Source: Paratinospora sagittata (Eukaryota > Streptophyta > Magnoliopsida > Ranunculales > Menispermaceae). Taken from it: 64,000 bases of DNA. The notes under the pieces were generated by a model that was not told the DNA's origin, ran no database searches, and saw only the letters and a list, made by a program, of their open reading frames with translations. The translations under genes and the position numbers were made by a program. Shown piece after piece: positions 52,721 to 63,257 of this stretch. Numbering within the stretch: the first letter of the stretch is position 1; each line of letters starts with the position of its first letter. The stretch spans positions 36,052,816-36,116,815 of the forward strand of contig CM069606.1 in NCBI GenBank assembly GCA_035771175.1, read 5' to 3'.

Positions 52721-53321
52721 CTTGACGCAATGCAAAAACCAGAGATAGACAACAAGAAGGAAAGAAAGTGAAGACAAAGACAAAAGGATTGAGAGCTAGG
52801 TCATAGTTAGCTCATAGCTTTAGATATGGAATATTCCATCCTCTCCTTGCTAAATGAGATGTGTAATCAATTGTCTATGGGCAGTCGTATAATAGTCATC
52901 TGAAGAAACTCAACTATAGGATTTGCCCAAGTCATGTTGACATCAAAGAAAAATTAAGAATTAAACATCTATCTTGGATAGCTTTACACTCCTTATATAT
53001 ATATATACTCTTCTCTTCGATTAAAAATAAATAAAAAATCCTAAGCAACCTCAGGAAAGAAGTGACTTGGGTTCAATCCTCATTGGTATAGGGAAAAAGA
53101 AGATTGGTTGAATTGCACGAAGAATGAGGAAAAATGTAAGGATTAAGGTGGTTGATTACGCAAGAAAGTTAGAAATCTGATATTAAGTACTTCATACAAA
53201 AAAGTTTGATGTTGAGAGGAAAAGGGACTGGATGGAGAGAAAATTTAGGACGTACAAGATGGTGACAAAAGAAAAAGAAAAGAAGGCATTGCATCGAGAG
53301 TTTTTTCCCTTTTTATTGTAC
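52721..53321 (-). other. LINE-2 5' UTR
   Basis: Region between ORF1 and the right TSD, about 600 bp. It contains a short (TA)n run (about 52996-53009) and no coding sequence. As in other LINEs it would hold the internal promoter, but no element of one can be identified by eye. Confidence 0.6.
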
Positions 53322-53333
53322 AATGGATATATC

Positions 53334-53472
53334 ATAAGGACCGCAAATGGAACCAAAAGGAAAAGAAAGATACAGCCAACAAATTCCATAGAACCCAATC
53401 AACAAAGAAAAGAGGTACAAAGAAGGAATACCATTGCAACACACCATGATACAGTAGTTTCTACTTGTTGGG
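53334..53472 (+). pseudogene. LINE-1 ORF1 continuation
   Basis: Resumes right after the LINE-2 TSD (ATAAGGACCGCAAATGG) and ends at the hAT MITE. Short, basic and interrupted by stops; assigned to LINE-1 by position between its ORF1 and endonuclease. Confidence 0.5.
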
Positions 53473-54016
53473 TAGGGGTGGCAAAAAAATTGGGTACAAA
53501 CGGGTACGGGTACGGACAATGCCTCATACTAACACACATATAGAGTGTCCGTACCGAGCCCGATTTAGAAAACGGACAAGTATTCGTCCGTTATGTTTTA
53601 AAAATCGGGTAGCCTGGTTTTGTTTGTACTCGTATGTTTTTTCAAAAATATGTAGAGGTAAAGTATGTTTTTTTGATAAAAAATAGAAATCTTATGCCAA
53701 TAGTGATGAAAAACCAAGATAAGAAAAGAGATAACAAGAAGAAAAAAAAAAATATATATATATATATATATAAAAGATTTAATTGAGCTAGAGCATGGAC
53801 AAATTAAAATAGGGACATGTAAAATATACCTCTTGTATTAAGTAGGAACCGGGTACCTGATTTTTTGAACCTATGTCCGAACTCAGCTCGATTTTTAAAA
53901 CGGACGCATTTTTGTCCGTACCCGGCTTGGTTTTTTTAAAAAATCTTGTCCGTAACAGTTTTAAAGTGGGCCGACAAAAGTGGACAAACAGGTTCAGGCC
54001 CAATTTGCCACCCCTA
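53473..54016. mobile_element. hAT-type MITE
   Basis: Ends TAGGGGTGGCAAAAAAATTGGG ... CCCAATTTGCCACCCCTA form terminal inverted repeats. The 8-bp flanks TTGTTGGG (53465-53472) and TTGCTAGG (54017-54024) agree at six positions, an aged TSD. Subterminal repeats of GTCCGTACC and GGGTACGGG, and an AT-rich centre with a (TA)n run near 53750. A different family from 29023-29722, though both share TAGGGGTG ends. Confidence 0.82.
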
Positions 54017-54028
54017 TTGCTAGGCATC

Positions 54029-54134
54029 ATGATTCTTATATCTTGGAATGTCCAAGGCATTAAGAATACTAAGACATTCCGATCACTACATAAGACCAAA
54101 GAAGGTAATATGGAGACTTCATGTTACTTTGGAA
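54029..54134 (+). pseudogene. LINE-1 ORF2 endonuclease start
   Basis: MILISWNVQGIKNTKTFRSL is the canonical first motif of a plant L1 endonuclease. The sequence breaks off at Copia-4. The rest of the endonuclease and the RT fingers and palm are missing. Confidence 0.8.
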
Positions 54135-55754
54135 TGATAACAATGCAAAGAAGAAAGAGAAGAGAATAGAAGAGAGGAAACAGGAGCAGGTCCCCACACA
54201 TCAGAATGAATTAGATCAAAAGGTGTAAGAGAAATAGAAGTACTTCGATTAAATGGTAAGGCTGAAAACTTGGCCAATTTACAACCGCTACAATCAGAAA
54301 TGTCATGAGAATGCAAATTTCCTAATGAACCCTTTGAGGCTAAAAATCTTAAACGAGAAGCGGAAACATGTCATAATCTAGAATGCCACAAATAAAAGTC
54401 AGAAGAGGTAGGGCTCAAACGAAAAGATGATAAATCAATGTTGGAAGCTGCTACATCTGGAACCCTCAGTTGCTCTAAAGTATATAATCCTCCCTCTCTA
54501 CGACCTTTTCCAATTAGGTCCTGGGAATGAGGATCCTGCACATAACAAGCTGTGGGAGAAAAATGAATAGAGTACCCAGAATCACATAATTGGCTAATGG
54601 AAATTAAGTTCAACTTGAGTTTCGAAATATAATAAACATCAGAAAGAGACAAATGAGATGTAAGAACACGACCAACACCTGCTAATGGCATGGGAATGCC
54701 ATCAGTTGTCATAACAGATAAAGATGATGTGGATAGACATAAGGAGACAAAAGAGGATGGATCACATGACATGTGGTGAGAAGCATCAGAGTCAAAGACC
54801 CATGTGGACTGAGATATACCTTGAAGGTTTGAAGACAAACATACAAAAGAAGAGACAGACATGGCATGCGGTTGTATGGCATGAAATTCCCTACCACTTT
54901 GCTCACCATAATAGTCGCCACAAAAAAACATATTACCAAACTTATCCAAGTTCCAAAATAAACTTAGATCAACAAATTCAAAATCGAGGTAATTAACCAA
55001 TATCCAAATTTACCAAAGCAAGGAGAGTTACTCAAACAACTCCAATGAATGATCTTAAAAAGAAAATCTGTTGCACCTGTTTCCTTTTTACCCTGATTCA
55101 ATGACCAAGATGACATTGCTTAAGGTCCCACAACCATGCCACGTCAATCTCTTAATTCACAACCCACCTAAAATCAACCCCAAAATGTTGTAGCACCAAA
55201 ATTAACATCCAAAATGGGGTAAAATCAAGCCAAAATCAACCCCAAAAGTAATGCCAATTAGCTCCAAAAGATGCACCCATTCCACGTGTCTTTCCCATGG
55301 TGATAGTAATGCAAAATTTGTTGCTGAAAAAAGGTTGAAAGAAAACACCCAAACAACTACAATCAAGCCAAATCACCACCGGTACGAACACGGTAATCTT
55401 CTTCGTATGAACAGTGACTATGAATAGTTTGTAAACAGTACTCGTTAATAAAAAAAATCTACAAACAATCCAACTCTATTATACCAACAATCAAAGGCCC
55501 CATGTCGATTATTGCTCTGATACCATGATAACAATGCAAAGAAGAAAGAAAAGAGAATAGAAGAAAGGAAAACTAGCTAGAGTGCTAGGGTTTCATTAGA
55601 TTTGCTAGAAAGAACAATAATTACAATGAAGATAAATGGCTTATATAGCCTAGAGGCATAATTATTAAAGTACCCTAATCTAATAACAATATACCAAAGT
55701 AACTATATAACAATTCTCATAATAGATATATAAATGCCTATTGTAAGGGCCACA
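54135..55754 (-). mobile_element. Copia-4: heavily deleted Ty1/copia relic
   Basis: Minus strand. 5' LTR 55526-55754 (plus TGATAACAATGC ... GGGCCACA) with PBS GCTCTGATACCA at 55514-55525. A stub of about 45 bp of the same LTR at 54135-54180 is fused directly to integrase sequence, so integrase core, RT, RNase H and most of the 3' LTR are gone. 55001-55513 is a non-coding leader without recognisable gag. The flanks (TGGAA / TTGAT) do not match, fitting a large deletion that also removed LINE-1 sequence. Confidence 0.8.
54181..55000 (-). pseudogene. Copia-4 protease to integrase segment
   Basis: Open from 55000 to 54371. Protease box WVFDSDASHHMSCDPSSF, where D-S-G reads D-S-D. LSDVYYISKLKLNLISISQL, then DLIGKGRREGGLYTLEQL and the GAG-pre-integrase FYLWHSRL. 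After a TAA (about 54371) it continues as CSGCKLAKFSALPFNRST and DLIHSDVWGPAP (integrase first Asp) before the LTR stub. Confidence 0.82.
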
Positions 55755-57482
55755 TTGATACGCTGGTCTTCAGCTAGCTAAAAAACACATGGCATTTTAC
55801 AAGGTTTTATAGACCCAACAGAAATATCACACTTTTGGTGTGATAGTTCATCAATGCGAAGGAAGATCAATTGGAAACTGGCAATCACTGTGTACTTACA
55901 AAATGAATGGTGGACTATGCTTCAGAGATATGGCAATAAAGCAATGCTAAACAAGGATGGCAGCTCATCACCAACCAAGGCTCCTTGGTAGAGTAAGCTC
56001 TAAAATCTAAATACTCTTCACGTTCAAATTTCCTTGAAGCAAAAAATGGCTCAAAACATCCTACCTATGGAACAACATTCTATGGGGAAGAAAAGTATTG
56101 AAGCATGGTCTTGGATGGAGAATTGGGAATGGGGAAAATGTCAAGATTTTTACAAAGACCCATGGTTACCAAGAGAAATAACTTTCAAACCCTTTTCAGT
56201 GCCAATTTTACCAAGGGATTCTACTGTATCAGAATTAATTCTAGACTCTAGGGGATGGAATGTTTCATTAATCAATGAAGTTTTTGTCTAAAGGATGCAT
56301 AATCCATACTTTCCATTCCACTTGGCTCTCAGAAGGCCAAAAGATATAATAGCATGGCACTATGAGAAACATGGGAGATATACAATTAGGCGTGGCCACA
56401 AGATTGAAATATCATCAAGAAATACAACTAGTTCCTCATCTAACCCAAACATCTCATTAGAATGGTGGAAAAGATTTTGGAAATTGAAGTTCCCCAACAA
56501 GGTCAAGATTTTCTATTGGAGAATTGTTCAAAATAGCCTTCCAACAGGAGCAAATTTACTAAAGCATAATATCACTAGAGATGGTTGTTATGGTGCATGC
56601 TCTTGTGAAGGAAACAGAGTGACACGCCTTACTTTTTCTTTCAAATAGTGAAGGAAGCATGGCGTAGCAAATTTATATCATTTAGATGCCAAGGCAGACA
56701 CATGGGGAGGAACCCATCAAAACCACTTGTCACTAGAAGTAGATATAAGAATGGGGGAGATGGACGGTGCAGCTACACATTAATGTGGGCTCTATGGGGA
56801 AACAGAAACAAGTTGCTCCACAAGGAGAGAGGTAGAGCTGGTATTGGCAATGGCATAGCTTGTTGGGCACAAAGACATATCTGAAAAGTTATCCAGATGC
56901 AATGACAAGGTCACCACCAGCAAGGAATATTTTAACCATAAGCTTGAAACCTGCGCCACTAAGGCCCTTCAAATTGAATATGAATGCAGTGGTCAACGAA
57001 CAAAATAGGGTGATATTGTGATAAGCATGGGGACTGTCATCAGAAATGACCAAGGAGAAATTACGCTAGCAGCAACGTCAAAACAAACCAACACAGTTCC
57101 TATTGCAATAGTTGACTGCAGGCATTAAAGGTAGGCATGAAGCTTGCAAGGGAAGCTGGATTCTCCCGATTTTCCCTAAATCTGATGCTCTTGTGATGAT
57201 CAAAATCATTAATGGTGAGCCCAACCAAAATAGGAATCCAACCTCTTAGAAAAGGGTATCTACGAGATAGTTGCATAGGTTCGTGTCAATGGATTTAACC
57301 ATGTCTCTAGGAATTGCAATTTTGTGGCTCATGCCTCAAAATATGGGTTAAAATACGTTGAGGATTTGTATGGATTGAGAAGGTACCTCATTGCCTACAA
57401 GTTATAGCCCAGAGTGATCTTGTATCTCTTGACATTTTAAGCAATAAAAGTTGTACTTGTCTTCAAAAAGAAAAAAAAAAAA
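55755..57482 (+). pseudogene. LINE-1 ORF2 C-terminal part, RNase H and poly(A) tail
   Basis: With frame changes: CTYKMNGGLCFRDMAIKQ (RT thumb), MENWEWGKCQDFYKDPWLPR (56100-56175), zf-RVT domain (WWKRFWKLKFPNKVKIFYWR, SLPTGANLLKHNI, 56295-56648) and a plant-type RNase H (GTVIRNDQGEITLAATSKQT, then MKLAREAGFS, about 57020-57170). The A-rich tail at 57465-57482 marks the element's 3' end. The C-terminal RNase H sets this element apart from LINE-2. Confidence 0.8.
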
Positions 57483-58560
57483 TCATGACTCCTATAAATT
57501 TTAAATAACTGAAATTCAACAAAATCAACAACTCAAATCCTACTAAAATATATCTACTATCCTTATCTCATAATCAAAGCAATAAAACAAACAAACAAAT
57601 AGTCACATATATGAAGCAAGCATGTATCTAGTTTGACAAAAAAAAAAACAATTATAGATTCAACAATTTTTTTTTCTCCGCTTTCCTACTCTTCTATTTT
57701 TCATTCCTCTTCCCTCCTTTCTTCTTGCTCTTCTCCCTTCCCTTCCTCCTTTTTACTTGCTTCTTCATCTTTCTTCCCCCCCTTTTCTTTCTTTTTGTTC
57801 TCTTTTCCCTCTTCCCTACCTCTCTCAATGCAGCAAGCAAATAGCAGCATTCATTGGGTCACCTGCGGAACCTTAGCTAGGGAGCTCAAGGCTTTATGTC
57901 AGTGAGGTTTTGTTCACCCTTATTTTTTTTATTTTTTTTATTTTGTGTGCGTGTGTGTGTGTCTTTACTAAGAACTCCAACTCACTAATGTTCTCAAGTA
58001 CTTTTTTTTTCACTTTTTGCAAGGAGAATTCACATTGAACAAGCACTAGCTATGTTTTCTTTTATTTTAAATAAGAACACCAACTTAAAGGGCGTCCTTG
58101 GCGTTCCCCACCTAAGAACATCCTATAAGAAGGTGTTCTTGTGCTTAACTCTCAAAAGGCCCCTCTTAGAAAGAGTTATTTTTTGTTTTAAGCTAAAAAA
58201 CTCCTTCTGCGAAAGCATTTCTACAGTTACCAAAAGCCAACCCTGTTACATAATTGGGTTTCTTTCTCAATTCTGCCTAAACTAAATAGCGAAATCTTGT
58301 TAAAATGTGCCATACATATGAGAAAAAATCCATTGAACTAGTTGTTGTAATTTGTCAACATGAAGAGGTGAGATGCTTGTATTTTTGCTGGTTTTCAGAT
58401 ATTATAAGTAGGCAAATTGATAATGACCCAATCAGAAGAAATTTTTGTGGATAAGGATTCCCAAACAATAAAGAGAAAAAACAAAAAGAAGACAACCAAT
58501 GAGCGAGCATTATAAGAGTAATAAACATGCATTTGAAATGTTCCAAGCATTGTTTGAGAA
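57483..58560. other. Intergenic DNA with long polypyrimidine tract
   Basis: 57660-57830 is almost pure C/T on the plus strand. A short (GT)n run lies at 57947-57961. 58090-58200 has internally repeated AAGAACA(C/T)C and GGCG(T/C)(C/T)CC bits but no gene. No element boundaries recognised. Confidence 0.6.
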
Positions 58561-58564
58561 TGGT

Positions 58565-59345
58565 CTGAGGCAAACCCTCAAGGAATGCCTCAAGGCTAGG
58601 CGCGCAAAAAATACCTTGAGGCTTAAGCCTCAAAGTCACTCATTCTATAAGGCTTACGCCTCACAGTGTTGAGGCATACGCCTCTTAAGCCTTGAGATGC
58701 AATGAGGCTTAAAACCTCAACATTACCATATGAAAATTCATTTTCAAAAAAAAACGTTCAAAATATATTTATGTTTATGGCTTTTGTATTATTCTAACCA
58801 ATAGTTTTAGTTTTTAAGAATTAATTCTCTTTCATTCAAGATAAACTAAAACTTTTACTCTTAAATGGGTTGAGATCATCTTTGAAAAGGGCCCCCCTTC
58901 TAATATCTTTAGCTTGTTAATAAAAGTATAAATACTAAACTGACAATTTAAAACTTTTGACAAAGTATTCTAATTGCAATTTGCATCAACAAAAAAATAT
59001 GAAGAAATGGCATAGACCTAGTATTTTACAATGTATTTGTTGGCCTTTTATTTGTTCATGCTTTTAATAGTTTAAAACTTAAATTGGAATGCTTAACAGA
59101 CTATATAGACTTAGTTCTTAATAATGTTAATGACGACAATTAAGAAAATTTATTAAGAGAAAACACTCAAATGCTCTATACAGAAATAAAACTAATTTAT
59201 ATTTTTGTTTATTTTAGATGTTTTTTCTTTTATTATTGATACTCGTAATTTTTTAGATTTTTTCTTGTAAATTTCTATTAATTGTTTTATGTATTTTCTT
59301 AAAAACATGCGAGGCTCATAACGGCTTGAGGCTTATGCCTCACCT
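58565..59345. repeat. Tract bounded by GAGGCTTAAGCCTC-type palindromes
   Basis: 58570-58720 carries repeated forms of TTGAGGCTTAAGCCTCAA, CTTACGCCTCAC and GAGGCATACGCCTC. A further copy (GGCTTGAGGCTTATGCCTCACCTC) lies at 59320-59345, with about 600 bp of AT-rich DNA between. This suggests the two ends of one non-autonomous element, but I cannot define TIRs or a TSD. Confidence 0.4.
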
Positions 59346-59937
59346 CACATTTTTTTAAATCTTGATTTCAAGACATAACTGTAGAGATAATATTATTCAG
59401 GAACAAGAAGCACTAATGCTCTCCTCACTTTTGTCATTTATGTAAACCAAGTTGAGCTTGGCAGCAACTAATACTTTGTAAAGATGATGAAGTTGCCTCA
59501 ATGGATAAATTGATATTACTCTAGCTTGAAATGTTGGAAATAGAGATGTAAAGTGAAACATGATGTTTGTAGGTTACTATAAAACAAGACAAACTCTTCA
59601 CTGCTGATATATAGGGTGAGAAACAATTGTAATTTGCAATGGGTATACAGTTTCTCCCCTTTCTTTCTTTATCTGTTTTCCTGGCATATATCTTATCATC
59701 CTTGAAACAAAAAACTATCATAAACAATTTTGGCACTCAACATGTAATTTTTGTAATGTACATATATGGAATCAAATTCCATTATAAATGTACATATATG
59801 GAACTAAATGAAGAACATTTCATCTAAAGCCTCAATTCGTCTTAAAATAAACTCAAACATATATTCAAATACCCTTATATACCTATGAACAAAGGAGAAT
59901 GCTTTGTTGTTTGTGAGAATAAGTGAGATCCAAACCA
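59346..59937 (-). other. Region downstream of the AP2 gene (probable 3' UTR)
   Basis: No coding sequence. A 20-bp direct repeat (TGTACATATATGGAA(C/T)(C/A)AAAT, about 59757 and 59787) lies in it. The part nearest 59937 should be 3' UTR of the minus-strand AP2 gene; the polyadenylation site is not identifiable. Confidence 0.45.
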
Positions 59938-62843
59938 TCATTCATCCGGGCGAAAGTAAGTATATGTTGAGCTGGTCTCTGTCTTGGTACCCTGCAAGAG
60001 ATATGCCTTTTATTTTTGCACAGTCAAAAGTTAATTTTTAAGCAAAAGAAAACAGAGGAACAGAGACCGGTTCATGTAAAGCAATGCATATTTAGAACTC
60101 AGACCAATGATTTAGTTAAACCAAAGAGATAACAAAAAGAAATGCTCAAGAATAAAAGGTGTGTGGGATCTTAGGGCACCAAATCATAATTTTGAAGTAA
60201 AGAAAGCTGATCAAGCAGCTTAAATACAAATAGCTTTCTATATGTATGTTTTTTTTTTACCCTAGAACAACCAAAATTTTGCTGTCACCTACATCAGCTG
60301 AGTTTTGACAAGGAACAATTCTAGCGTAACAATTAGAGGCGGTCGTCAGTACACTGATCCACTAAAGCTAATAATAATCAAATAATGGCTTCATGAGAAG
60401 TTTTAGAATCTCAGGGAAAATATTCATTTACTCTAAATCATTTCTGTTAGCCTCCATTACTGACAAAAACAAGAAGAAGAAAAATACCAACCTCTGTGGT
60501 AAGTGAAAGTCCTGTTGGTGGTACAGAAACAAGAGATGTCCATAGATTAGGATCTGCTAAGGGATCGATGGTATTATAATTTGCAAGGAGCGATGCTGAT
60601 ACAAAAGGAGTCAACGGACACAAAGTTCTTTGAAAAGGCAACCAGCCCATGCCCAATGTCACTCCAAATCTCTCACTCCCACCATCACCACTTTCCGATT
60701 TATGGATTGCTTTACCATAGTCCAGCTCATTGTTGTCCTTATTTTCATTATTATCCAACTTGTTGTCTGGTTTGTTTAACACTTTTTCTTGCAGACTTTT
60801 GTATGTAGCAGATCTTGACAAGACACTCAATGCAGACACAGATGATCCTCGATGCTTCTTTCCTCCCGGCAGAAACTGGCCCAGACGAGGCATCTTGTAA
60901 GGCTCAGTAGGCTGGACAGCCCATTCCAATATTTTAAGCTCACTTCCAATATCCTCTGAACCACTACACTTGGCTTCTTCCAAAGATTTAGTGACAGAAT
61001 CTGCTTGACGTATCTTGCTTGAACCCCACCATTTGATGTAACTCGTTAGATCAATTTTTCTCTCAATGCAAAAACCTCCTGAATAATCGCTTTCTGTTGA
61101 GGCACCCTCACCTGTACATTCAAAGGAGATAATAATGCTTAGTTAACCAATCAAATAGAACTAGAATGCTCTTTTTCTAGTTGTTTTAGCATAAATAAGG
61201 ACTTACCAAAGGGTATACCATTAAAGTACTCGGGCCCACCTATTCGCCCAAAAGATGTCTCCCATCTGCCACTTTGGGATGGTCTACAATATAAAATAGA
61301 ATTAAAATAATGTCAAAAGGGAGATTCATGAAAAAACATGATTGAAAATTTTAGACAGAAAGAACAGCATGTTCGCAAGATATAGCATGCAGTAGGCAAC
61401 ATTCTTCCACTAAGAAATCTACAGAATACTTTAAAATGACTGCTTAGTGACTAATAATTTTCAATTGAATGACCTATTTTTCTTGATAAATATTTTCAAT
61501 TGGAAGATGGATATGAATAACTTCTAAAAATTCTCAAGATAATTAGTTTATCAGGTTGTATTTGAAAAATAATCAAGACAATAACAATGGATACTTTGGG
61601 ACAATAACAATGTACTACTTTGGGACAATAACACAGGAAATGTCAAATGAGAATTTGGTGGACTTAGAAAAATGATTCAAAATACCTTTTAACAATATCT
61701 TTCGCCTTTTTATTTGACAATAAGTCTTTCAAATCACTATACACCATGCATATCCCATAAATGTAGTGATGACATGCAAAATACCATGCACATATTCCAC
61801 CTTATTTCTAAGAAGAATGGTAGTAAAATGGAATCCTCCTGATATAAACTTTCTCACCTTGAAAGTCCTCGATATTTAGAGATTCCTCTTGAGAAACCAC
61901 TACTTTTCCTGCATTTGGCAACTATCCAATGTAAGGAACTCTTTATCTTATTGCACATCCACAGTTGCATTCTACACGCACCTTCTAAGGGAAGCAAGGT
62001 ATTCCTCTCTCGACACATTCTGCATTTCTTCCAGATCTCTAGAATAATCACTAACCTGCATCACCAGGTTCACATTTGTTCATGGGTGAAGACAACATTA
62101 ACAACAAAAGCAGGACTGCAGCATTGTAAGGCAACAAACAAGAAACACACTTCGTCCTAAAATCTCATAGTTCAATGCTAAAGAAAGATGTCCTTTAGCA
62201 ATCACCATATTTCAGAACTTAAGAAAATTCAAATGGCATATTAGATCACAAAATTTAAAAAGTAATCACATTGGCATTTTCAAACAAAAATGGCGTCAGT
62301 GATATTAGTTTCAATACAAGTCATAGAGGCGTGATTCTCTAATTTAGAGGTATTAAGTAAAAACAGCCCGATAAACTCTAGATCTGTGTCTATCTCACTG
62401 GAAAGTTAATGAGTGTCCCAGGACCCCAATACTTCAGAGCAGCAAGATCATATGCTCTAGCTGCAGCTTCCTCCTCGTCATATGCACCTGCAACATGTGA
62501 GTGTACACAACAACAACAAAAAGGGAAAAAAAGGTTAAATGTAGAACCAAGTGGATCAAAATGCATAATATCAAAGCCTAAGGGAGAATTAGGATTACCT
62601 AAGTAAACTGGGGAAGTAGCCAATCACCAAACGTTTCCATACAAATCATGAAAGATTGTCAGGAATTTCAGTTGCAACATTATGATTTCTATGCACAATA
62701 TGAATAGTATCTGGACAAGTATGCATGTTGGCTGAAGATCCAGGATAAATCAATATATACCTTGCTTTCCCTTCTTATTCTGATTTTGATTCCAGGTACT
62801 TTTGTCCCAGAGATGAGCTTCATAGCGACCAGTCCATCTATGC
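59938..62843 (-). CDS. AP2-family transcription factor (At2g41710 type), last eight exons
   Basis: Exons on minus: 62843-62761, 62607-62599 (9-nt mini-exon), 62487-62399, 62055-61982, 61908-61858, 61283-61207, 61111-60492, 59991-59938, all GT-AG and in phase, about 351 residues to TGA 59938-59940. The first AP2 domain is [20 protein letters not shown], the mini-exon codes V-Y-L, then [20 protein letters not shown] and [11 protein letters not shown] linker ([17 protein letters not shown]) and a short second repeat ([17 protein letters not shown]) follow. The C-terminal part ([25 protein letters not shown]) is as in Arabidopsis At2g41710. This is a nuclear DNA-binding regulator. The 5' exons are beyond the window, past a copia insertion in the upstream intron. 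No defect is seen. Confidence 0.88.
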
Positions 62844-62979
62844 CTATATTATTTCATGCAGTTAAAACAAATGAAGGTGCAAGTCTATGAACTATGGAAC
62901 GGAAAAACAACCAACATAGAAGATAAGAAGTTGCATAAAATAAATAACCTCAAAAAAGTACCATATCTAGCAGATCATC
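62844..62979 (-). other. AP2 gene intron up to the Copia-5 insertion
   Basis: Intron sequence ending (minus strand) in the acceptor AATATAG at 62844-62850. Copia-5 begins at 62980. TCATC (62975-62979) is the candidate left TSD, with the partner outside the window. Confidence 0.7.
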
Positions 62980-63250
62980 TGTTAAAACCATAAAAGACAC
63001 AAAGATGTAACGTGGTTCGGCTCTAAGGCCTACGTCCACGGGAGAAGAGAAGAAATATTTTCTTATTCTTAATGATGTCTTAATGGAGGGGCACCATATA
63101 TATAAACATACAGGGCTATGCACACATATAGCTATAATTACAATTTTAGTAACCGCTAAATAAAACGACTACTAAAATTATCATCTTTCCTTAAAGGAAA
63201 TAAATCCATAAAGGAAATAAACCCCACAGATTTTGCTCTTCTCCACAACA
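62980..63250 (-). repeat. Copia-5 3' LTR and polypurine tract
   Basis: Plus-strand TGTTAAAACCATAAAAG ... CTCTTCTCCACAACA, 271 bp, followed by CTCCCCCTCAAGCTGG (63251-63266), i.e. the minus-strand purine tract CTTGAGGGGGAG. It includes AACGTGGTTCGGC, a motif common in plant copia LTRs. Confidence 0.88.
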
Positions 63251-63257
63251 CTCCCCC

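Larger units (their letters stand above)
39189..53321 (-). mobile_element. LINE-2: near full-length L1-type LINE with 12-bp TSD
   Basis: Minus strand, flanked by AATGGATATATC at 39177-39188 and 53322-53333. The poly(A) tail (T run 39189-39198 on plus) abuts the left TSD. Order from right: 5' UTR, ORF1 (52720-50287), ORF2 (50290 to 39333) split by a solo LTR at 41294-48748. Several in-frame stops and two or more frameshifts. It sits inside LINE-1 ORF1. Confidence 0.9.
37500..57482 (+). mobile_element. LINE-1: L1-type plant LINE broken by nested insertions
   Basis: Collinear plus-strand pieces: ORF1 (about 37560-39188 and 53334-53472), endonuclease start (54029-54134), RT end, zinc-binding domain and RNase H (about 55755-57420), poly(A) tail at 57465-57482. 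Inserted into it are a TRIM (38006-38438), LINE-2 (39189-53321), a hAT MITE (53473-54016) and Copia-4 (54135-55754). Most of the endonuclease and the RT palm are deleted. The 5' boundary is approximate. Confidence 0.8.

Noticed and set aside
57633..57905. Ser/Phe/Leu-rich 90-codon frame resembling a signal or membrane peptide
   Set aside because: Translation of a polypyrimidine tract; composition alone gives the hydrophobic look.
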